Position numbers and translations under genes: made by a program
The notes under the pieces: generated by a model
Told to the model about the DNA's origin: nothing
Seen by the model: only the letters and a program-made list of their open reading frames with translations
Databases searched by the model: none
Part shown: positions 57,072 to 64,000 of the stretch, piece by piece
Layout of the letters: every line of letters begins with the position of its first letter
Position numbering within the stretch: the stretch's first letter is position 1
NCBI RefSeq assembly: GCF_902167145.1
Contig: NC_050096.1
Span: 271,768,622-271,832,621 of the forward strand
Direction of reading: 5' to 3'
Source of the DNA: Zea mays
Taxonomy: Eukaryota > Streptophyta > Magnoliopsida > Poales > Poaceae
Length of the DNA stretch: 64,000 nucleotides

Positions 57072-60000
57072 ATGGCACCTAGCACACCAACATTTACTTT
57101 GCGATCGATTCTTGAAAAGGATAAGTTAAATGGAACAAACTATACGGATTGGATCCGTAACCTGAGAATTGTTCTCAGGGCTGAAAAAAAGGAAGACGTT
57201 CTAGACACCCCACTGCCAGAGGATCCTGGTGAAAATGCAACTGCTGCAGCTAAAACCGCTTACAAGAAAGCAATGGATGCTAATCTTGAAGTGAGTTGCC
57301 TAATGCTTGCTTGCATGGAGCCTGAGCTCCAGATGCAGTTTGAGACAAACCATGAGGTGTACGATATGATCGTGGCGCTCAAGGATATGTTCCAGACTCA
57401 GGCTAGGACTGAAAGGTTCAATGTGTCCAAAGCCTTTCTGGAATGCAAGCTAGCAGAAGGCGCAGCAGTTGGGCCACACGTAATCAAAATGGTTGGTTAC
57501 AGTCAGAGGTTGGAGAAGCTAGGCTTCCCAATAAGCCAAGAGTTGGCCACTGATTTTATTTTGGCATCTCTTCCGCCCAGCTATGGAAACTTCATCACGA
57601 ACTACCATATGCATGGGGCGGAGAGGGGCCTCAATGAACTGTGTGGCATGCTGAAAACAGCAGAAGGGGACATAAAGAAAAGCGCTGGCAGCAGCGGCCA
57701 TGTGATGGCGGTCCAAAACAAACCCAACTTTAAGAAGAAGGGTAAGTCTCAAAAGAAGAAGGGCAAGGCAAAGGATACAGTATCCAAGCCAAATCAAAAG
57801 CCCAAGGCTGGACCAGCTGCAGATGCAGAGTGCTTTTATTGCAAAGAACTTGGTCACTGGAAAAGGAATTGCAAGCAGTACTTGGCCTCTATTAAGGATC
57901 ACGGCGGTAAGGGTACAGCCGCAGCAGGTACACTTGCTATTCACATTACAGAAATTTTTCTTGCTGATTCTTATATTAATTCTTGGGTATTTGATACCGG
58001 ATCGGTTGCCCATATTTGCAATTCGATGCAGGGAATGATAAGAAGTAGAAGCGTGAAAAGAGGAGAAGTTGATTTCCGGGTAGGCAATAATGCAAGAGTT
58101 GCTGCGTTGACCGTCGGGACGATGCAACTCCACCTCCCATCAGGATTTATTTTGGAGTTAAATAATTGTTATCTAGTTCCTAGTATGAGTCGAAACATTA
58201 TGTCTCCTTCATGTTTGATGAAGGATGGTTATTCATTTGCGGGTGAAAACAATGGTTGTGTGATCTCTAAGAATGGCATGTTTGTGGCTTTTGCATCCAT
58301 TATGAATGGGTTATTCATTTTAAATCTTGATGATGCACCTATCTGTAATATTAGTGCTAAAAGGCCTTGGCCTAATGATTTAAGTCCTACCTACATGTGG
58401 CACTGTCGTTTGGGTCATATAAGTGAGAATCGCATGAAGAAGCTTCATTCTGATGGGCTTTTAACTTCGTTTGATTTTGAATCATACGAGACATGTGAAG
58501 CTTGCTTACTTGGTAAGATGACCAAGGCGCCCTTCACGGGTTTACCGGAGAGGACGTTAGATTTATTGGAACTCATACATACTGATGTGTGCGGACCAAT
58601 GAGTACGACAGCTAGGGGAGGATTCCAATACTTCATAACCTTCACTGATGATTTTAGTAGATATGGGTATGTCTACTTAATGAAACACAAGTCTGAATCC
58701 TTAGAAAAGTTCAAAGAGTTTCAGAATGAAGTAGAAAATCAGCGTGGCAAGAAAATTAAAGCACTGCGATCAGATCGTGGTGGTGAATATTTGAGTCATG
58801 AGTTTAGCAATCATCTAAAGAGTTGTGGAATTGTTCCACAGCTTACGCCGCCTGGAACGCCTCAGAGGAATGGCGTGTCTGAGCGACGTAATCGGACTTT
58901 ATTGGATATGGTTCGATCAATGATGAGCCAGTCGGACCTACCTTTGTCATTTTGGGGATACGCTCTAGAAACAGCAGCTTTCACACTAAATAGGGTACCG
59001 TCTAAGTCCGTAGTTAAGACACCATATGAGATGTGGACTGGGAAGACTCCCAGCTTGTCTTTTCTGAAGATTTGGGGTTGTGAGGTTTACGTCAAGCGAC
59101 TACAGTTGGATAAACTCACTCCAAAATCGGACAAGTGCATGTTCGTGGGATATCCAAAGGAAACTTTGGGATATTACTTTTACCACCGGTCAGAGGGCAA
59201 AGTGTTTGTCGCCCGGAACGGTGTGTTCTTAGAGAAAGAGTTTCTCAAAAGAGAGAAAAGTAAACAAAAGGTGTATCTTGAAGAAGTTCAGGATGAGCCA
59301 GTGGGACAAGATTCAACAAGTGATGCTAATGTAGCAGAACAAGTTGAGACGTCTATGGCAAGAGAAACACCACCACAACCACGAAGGTCAGCAAGGCTTC
59401 GCGAGGCACGAGGAGAAGTGCTATTGTTGGGCAATGGGGAAGTGTTGTTGTTAGACAACGACGAACCTGCAACATATTCAGAAGCGATGATGGACCCAGA
59501 TTCCGAGAAATGGCATGTCGCCATGAGATCCGAGATAGATTCCATGGGAGAAAATCAAGTTTGGAACTTGGTTGACCCGCCTGATGGTGTTAGACCTATA
59601 GAATGCAAATGGATCTATAAGAAGAAGAAAGACATGGATGGAAATGTTCACATCTATAAGGCTCGACTTGTTGCAAAGGGTTTTCGACAAGTTCAAGGAG
59701 TTGACTATGACGAGACATTCTCGCTAGTAGCGATGCTTAAATCTATTCGGATCATTCTAGCTATTGCCGCATATTTCGATTATGAGATTTGGCAGATGGA
59801 TGTCAAAACAGCTTTCCTTAATGGAAACCTAGATGAGGACGTGTATATGATACAGCCCGAGGGTTTTGTCGATCCGATCAATGCTGAAAAGATATGCAAA
59901 CTTCAGAAATCCATTTATGGGTTGAAGCAAGCATCTCGGAGTTGGAACATTCGTTTTGATGAAGTGATCAAAGGGCTTGGTTTTCATCAGAATGAAGAAG

Positions 60001-61037
60001 AAGCTTGTGTTTACAAGAAGGAAAGTGGGAGCGCTGTTGTATTTCTGATCTTGTATGTGGATGACATATTATTGATTGGGAATGACATTCCTATGCTGGA
60101 GTCCGTCAAGGCTTCACTGAAAAAGAGTTTTTCTATGAAGGACTTAGGGGAAGCAGCATATATTTTGGGCATAAGGATCTATAGAGATAGGTCGAAGAGG
60201 CTTATAGGATTAAGTCAAGATACGTACATTGACAAGGTTTTGAAACGGTTCAACATGGAACAGTCCAAGAAAGGTTTCATACCTATGTCACATGGTAAAC
60301 ACCTTAGCCAGATGCAATGTCATGCGACGGCTAATGAGCGGGAGCGCATGAGTAAGGTACCATACGCCTCAGCGATTGGATCAATCATGTATGCCATGAT
60401 AAGTACACGCCCAGATGTTTCATACGCTATAAGTGCTACGAGTAGGTACCAGGCTGATCCAGGTGAGGATCACTGGACAGCGGTAAAAGGCATTCTTAAG
60501 TACTTAAGAAGGACTAAAGATATGTTCCTGGTATATGGGGGTAAGGAGGAGCTCGTTGTAACTGGTTACACCGATGCTAGCTTCCAAACTGACCCAGACG
60601 AGTTAAAATCGCAATCAGGTTTTGTGTTCACAATAAATGGTGGTGCTGTTAGTTGGAAGAGTTCCAAACAGGAGACTGTGACTGATTCTACAACAGAAGC
60701 CGAGTACATTGCAGCTTCTGAATCTGCGAAGGAAGGTGTTTGGATAAGAAAGTTCCTCATCGAGCTTGGTGTGTTTCCTAATGCATCTAGCCCATTGAAC
60801 CTCTACTGTGACAACAATGGGGCTATTGCGCAAGCTAAGGAGCCAAGGAACCACCAGAAAAACAAACACGTACTGCGGAAGTTTCACCTCATACGGGAAT
60901 TCATTAGGCGGGGTGAGATAAAGATATGCAAAATACATACGGATTTGAATGTTGCTGATCCTTTGACAAAACCTCTTCCACAACCTAAGCATGAGGCACA
61001 CGTGAGATCTATGGGTATTAGATATCTTCTAGATTAA
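57072..61037 (+). CDS. C4 gag-pol polyprotein, 1,321 codons, uninterrupted
   Basis: ATG at 57072, TAA at 61035-61037. Order: gag (LNGTNYTDWIRNLRIVLRAE), a lysine-rich stretch, CCHC knuckle CFYCKELGHWKRNC near residue 254, protease WVFDTGSVAH near 305, integrase zinc finger (HCRLGHISENRMKKLH, CEACLLGK) at about 442-480, DDE core (HTDVCGP about 504, SDRGGEY about 567, SERRNRTLLDM about 603), RT (QMDVKTAFLNG about 909, LYVDDILLIG about 995) and RNase H (YTDASFQTD, TEAEYIAAS about 1209, YCDNNGAI about 1246). The end is HEAHVRSMGIRYLLD. All catalytic residues I can check are present. Gag and pol share one frame, unlike C1-C3. FSLVAMLKSIR, where relatives have F-PVA, is a minor oddity. Confidence 0.95.
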   Translation: MAPSTPTFTLRSILEKDKLNGTNYTDWIRNLRIVLRAEKKEDVLDTPLPEDPGENATAAAKTAYKKAMDANLEVSCLMLACMEPELQMQFETNHEVYDMIVALKDMFQTQARTERFNVSKAFLECKLAEGAAVGPHVIKMVGYSQRLEKLGFPISQELATDFILASLPPSYGNFITNYHMHGAERGLNELCGMLKTAEGDIKKSAGSSGHVMAVQNKPNFKKKGKSQKKKGKAKDTVSKPNQKPKAGPAADAECFYCKELGHWKRNCKQYLASIKDHGGKGTAAAGTLAIHITEIFLADSYINSWVFDTGSVAHICNSMQGMIRSRSVKRGEVDFRVGNNARVAALTVGTMQLHLPSGFILELNNCYLVPSMSRNIMSPSCLMKDGYSFAGENNGCVISKNGMFVAFASIMNGLFILNLDDAPICNISAKRPWPNDLSPTYMWHCRLGHISENRMKKLHSDGLLTSFDFESYETCEACLLGKMTKAPFTGLPERTLDLLELIHTDVCGPMSTTARGGFQYFITFTDDFSRYGYVYLMKHKSESLEKFKEFQNEVENQRGKKIKALRSDRGGEYLSHEFSNHLKSCGIVPQLTPPGTPQRNGVSERRNRTLLDMVRSMMSQSDLPLSFWGYALETAAFTLNRVPSKSVVKTPYEMWTGKTPSLSFLKIWGCEVYVKRLQLDKLTPKSDKCMFVGYPKETLGYYFYHRSEGKVFVARNGVFLEKEFLKREKSKQKVYLEEVQDEPVGQDSTSDANVAEQVETSMARETPPQPRRSARLREARGEVLLLGNGEVLLLDNDEPATYSEAMMDPDSEKWHVAMRSEIDSMGENQVWNLVDPPDGVRPIECKWIYKKKKDMDGNVHIYKARLVAKGFRQVQGVDYDETFSLVAMLKSIRIILAIAAYFDYEIWQMDVKTAFLNGNLDEDVYMIQPEGFVDPINAEKICKLQKSIYGLKQASRSWNIRFDEVIKGLGFHQNEEEACVYKKESGSAVVFLILYVDDILLIGNDIPMLESVKASLKKSFSMKDLGEAAYILGIRIYRDRSKRLIGLSQDTYIDKVLKRFNMEQSKKGFIPMSHGKHLSQMQCHATANERERMSKVPYASAIGSIMYAMISTRPDVSYAISATSRYQADPGEDHWTAVKGILKYLRRTKDMFLVYGGKEELVVTGYTDASFQTDPDELKSQSGFVFTINGGAVSWKSSKQETVTDSTTEAEYIAASESAKEGVWIRKFLIELGVFPNASSPLNLYCDNNGAIAQAKEPRNHQKNKHVLRKFHLIREFIRRGEIKICKIHTDLNVADPLTKPLPQPKHEAHVRSMGIRYLLD

Positions 61038-61057
61038 CTCTAGTGCAAGTGGGAGAC
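61038..61057 (+). other. Polypurine tract of C4
   Basis: GCAAGTGGGAGAC ends directly before the 3' LTR start TGTTAG. Confidence 0.7.
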
Positions 61058-62330
61058 TGTTAGAAATATGCCCTAGAGATAATCATAGAGATGAGCATAT
61101 TTCTTTGTATCCATGATATATATATTGCTTAATTGAATATCCATGGAAGGCACCTTGTATTGATTAGCAATTATGTGAATTGTTTGTGAGATTCTTTACT
61201 TATATGGTTATTCTAAATGATGTCCCTAGTCAGAGTCGATGACTAGCACATGTATTAGTTGATGACTACATTTCACAAGTCATGAACATGGAGATGTTAA
61301 ACTAATAATGTGGGCGCATGTATGACATGAGGCTGGACCGACCCACGTGAGATATTGTAATATAGTTCTCTTCTTGCAACATGAATACTGTATCCTTAGA
61401 CCTGAGATTGTCGCATGTTCTCAAGATGTGAATTGACTTACTTAGGGACTATCAAACGCTATCCCGTAACTGGGTAGTTATAAAGGTAGTTTTGGGTTTG
61501 TCAGGAAGCATGCTATGAGGCATGGTCAGTCAAGATGGAATTTGTCCCTCTCTTTGTGAGAGAGATATCTCTGGGCCCCTCGAGTGATTGGATCAAGAAA
61601 TGCATGGCCGTGCTAGGGTTAAGAGTTAACCATTGAAAGGATTCCAATTCACAGTATCGAGAAAGAGAGGTCAGCTTAGAGCCAGACCAAATATCGTGAG
61701 ACAAAGGGAACAGCATGTACGTAATGTTGCAATGGTTCGTCTGATATGATCTTTACGTACACATAGGAGTTGACATGTCTTGCTAGAGGCCGCTGTCAAT
61801 TATTGGGCCAAGTAAGAGTACTCGGGCTATGTCTATTTGTACGTGAACCTATAGGGTCACACACTTAAGGGGAAGGAAGCCTAATTCGGATTAGATCCGA
61901 AATTAGACTGGGCTTTAGGGTTAATGATGGGCCTCGGCGTCAGAAGCCCACCATAACGCCTATATAATGAGGGGCAGGGGCGCGGTTAAGGAAAACCTAA
62001 TTCGCCACCAGCGAACTAACAGCCGCCGCCCACCTCTCGCCCTCGCCAAGCCGCCGTCGCGAACCTAGCAGTTCGGTACGCGGCGCTTCCTCCCTGTACG
62101 TGTGGATACCTCGGAGGTGCTACATCTGGAGCACTTGGGCGAACCGTGCGAGGACGTGAAGGACGCCGGCGACTGCACGACACTGCTCGACGCGTTCGTC
62201 TACATCGAGACGTCTTCCGCTGCTCTGCGCGTCTAGTGGTAATTCCATGACCTATAACCGCAGTAGTTCTTGGTATTATGGGGATGAAAATTTTTGTTTT
62301 GCGCTAGCGTAGCCTCCCCGTAATCCTACA
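61058..62330 (+). repeat. C4 3' LTR
   Basis: Same length as the 5' LTR. Differences noticed: GTTGCAATGG for GTCGCAATGG, GGGCAGGGG for GGGCGGGGG, GCCGCCGTCG for GCCGTCGTCG, GCCGGCG for GCTGGCG, and CACGACAC for CACGGCAC. Confidence 0.95.
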
Positions 62331-63978
62331 CCGGCACGGTAGGGAAGTTAGACGCCGGCGCCTTTTCCCAGCTCTCGATGTGTCCCGATCGCGGGTGTGT
62401 GTCCCTGGTGAGTGTCTGCTCCTTCTTCCTTCTTGTGTCGGATTGCCCTTGGTTCTCACAGCCGAGACTTTTCGTCCGTCTCTAGGAGGTGGGGTTTCAC
62501 AAGCCTTCCCTGCCACCGGTCCCAGAGGACGCGGTAGACCGAGCTGCGCGGAGGGTCGCCGCGGAGAAGAGGAAGGAGAAGAAGGATGCGAAGAAGGCTC
62601 GGGATGCCTTGGAAAGGCTTCGTCGTCGGCAGGAGAGGGATGGGCTCCCGAGGGAGCCGTCGCCGGAGACGCCTGATGATGACGACGACGACGATGAAGA
62701 TGATGATGAAGACGACGACATGGCTGCCCGCCTCGGCCTCAGCCCGGATCTGAGGCTGGGCCAGGGGTCGTTGAGCCAGCCCCCGAGCGGGCTGGCGCCA
62801 TCGGTATCCGGGGCCAGGACGTCGGGGTCCCGGTCCGAAGAACGGGGGCAGGCCGAGGGGGTACTTGACCCCTTGGCCGAGGTAGTTGAGGTGACCCCGG
62901 GGAGTCAGGCCGAGCCGCCTGTTCCCCAAGAACCGTTGCACGTGCCGGCTGCGCAGGAGGGTGATCCTCGGGTCGTCGTGGCTGCGCCTGGGCAGTCCGT
63001 CCCTCTGGTGCCTCGGGCGCCCAAGGCAAGGACGGTGCCGAAGCCGGCAGCGGGGCTGACCTCGGTGGTACCTTCGGGGATCGAGGCTCGAGAGACCTCC
63101 CCACAGGCACGATTGATCGTGGCGGAGTGGGTAAGTATCTTAGGATATCTTCGTCCTGGCTCCTCCTTTGTGTGTCCTGATCCTGCTCTTCCTTTTCTTC
63201 CCAGCAAACGGAGGCATGGTTCGACCGGTCTGGCTCCCCGGAAGGCCCTCAAAACGGCGCCGGCTTCTGCAGCCAGTGCCGCACCGGGCCTCGCCGGCCA
63301 GCTGGCCTTCTTACAAGATGCCCCAAAGCGGGGGCCCAGGCGGCACAAGTTGCCGTGGGGCGAGCTCCCGAGGCTGACTCCTCCATCGAGGCGGCCGTCG
63401 TGCCGAGGGAGACTGCTGGCGCGGCTGCGGCCTCGAGCCCACCAGACGCGTTGCTGGCGTTGGCACCAGCTTCTGCCGAGGTGGTTGTCATTCTGGCCGT
63501 GGAGCCACCCGTCGCCGCCGACGCTGAGAAGGCCGAGGCGTCGCTACTTGATGCCTCAGAGGAGGGGGGCGCAGAACCGCGACCCGTCCTAGGGAGCGGC
63601 AACCTCGTCCCCGCGCGGCGCAGTCCCGACAGGCGGCGTCAGTCGCTCCGGTTCTGGACCAGTGGGGCTTCGGATCCCCTCTTCGTTCTTGACGATGAGC
63701 GAGAGGAGCAGTCTTGGGACGGGCTTCGTGAGTGTGCCGAGGCAACGGTGGGGTCGCTTCGGTCGACCTTGGAGGTCCCTTGTAGAGACGTTCCCAAGAT
63801 CCTCCAGGTAATGATTTCAAGCATACCTTTCATGTGATCAAGGCATTCTTTGTGACGCCCCGCTTCCTTTCCTCAGGATCTGACGGATCTGAGCGCCGCC
63901 AAGTCGTCGTTCATCCGCCGCGAGGCCGATGTCTAGGGTTCGCTGCAGTCCCTGAGGACCATGCTTGCCGAGGCTACC
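62331..63978 (+). pseudogene. G2 extra ORF, later exons (acidic and coiled-coil region)
   Basis: After the target-site duplication the exon-1 frame continues as TVGKLDAGAFSQLSM to a donor at 62408. Further exons are 62486-63130, 63205-63807 and 63877 onward, all with GT/AG borders and all in frame. Exon 2 starts EVGFHKPSLPPVPEDAVD, has a basic helical stretch (AAEKRKEKKDAKKARDALER), then an acidic run of Asp/Glu, then a proline-rich part. Exon 3 is alanine/valine-rich. The last visible exon (DLTDLSAAKSSFIRREADV) has a TAG at 63934-63936 where the frame otherwise continues (GSLQSLRTMLAEATERLSQ, helical). So the ORF is broken twice: by C4 and by this stop. It continues past the window. Confidence 0.6.
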
Positions 63979-64000
63979 GAGCGCCTCTCCCAACGGAGCG

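Larger units (their letters stand above)
54489..62330 (+). mobile_element. Copia retrotransposon C4, full length and apparently intact
   Basis: LTRs 54489-55761 and 61058-62330, both 1,273 bp, with TSD CCGGC at 54484-54488 and 62331-62335. The single gag-pol ORF is uninterrupted. I count about five differences between the LTRs (roughly 0.4%), so it is a young insertion. LTR start TGTTAGAAATATGCCCTAGA is like the Angela/BARE-type grass copia elements. It has the primer-binding site TGGTATCAGAGC, a polypurine tract and all expected domains. Confidence 0.95.

Overview
The window looks like intergenic DNA of a large grass genome, most probably maize or another Zea. The reasons are nested long-LTR retrotransposons, SIRE/Maximus-type copia elements of the Opie/Ji kind whose LTRs carry repeated CACCGGAC/GTCCGGTG palindromes, a Tekay-type gypsy element with a 2.8 kb LTR, and a Helitron-like 3' terminus. 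Nothing prokaryotic is present. The only apparently working host gene is the 3' end of a plastid-lipid-associated protein (PAP/fibrillin) gene at 301-1305. It is followed by about 2.5 kb of low-information sequence, a tRNA-like element, and a decayed protein phosphatase 2C fragment lying just upstream of a Helitron-like 3' end (about 4796).

From 4798 to 38209 there is one nested stack. The base is a very old minus-strand copia relic. A 1.2 kb solo LTR (S1) sits in the relic. A minus-strand Tekay-like gypsy element (G1, target-site duplication CACGT) sits in S1. G1 was rearranged, so the window reads LTR, interior, truncated LTR, a second copy of the left flank (14365-14858), then another LTR. 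Two plus-strand copia elements went into that last LTR: C1 (15368-25604, TSD CTTTT) and C2 (25932-34855, TSD GTGAC). C1 in turn carries a solo LTR of a related family (S2, 19319-20639, TSD GGATA) inside its pol gene.

From 38210 to 50698 there are a truncated copia LTR, a spliced-looking coiled-coil gene fragment, LTR remnants, and a full-length but frameshifted minus-strand SIRE-type copia element (C3, 40356-49488, TSD GTTAT). C3 is inserted in a remnant of the G1 LTR family.

From 50699 to the window end is the 5' part of another large plus-strand element (G2). It has a 1.5 kb LTR with 57 bp tandem repeats, a long leader, and a multi-exon ORF of the 'putative gypsy type transposon' kind. That ORF is split by C4 (54489-62330, TSD CCGGC), a young copia element with one uninterrupted 1,321-codon gag-pol ORF. 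C4 is the only element here that looks capable of autonomous activity. C2 has an open pol frame but has lost a probable catalytic RNase H aspartate and has a stop in gag. Element names C1-C4, G1, G2, S1 and S2 are labels for this window only; family names are from memory of grass retroelements and were not checked against a database.
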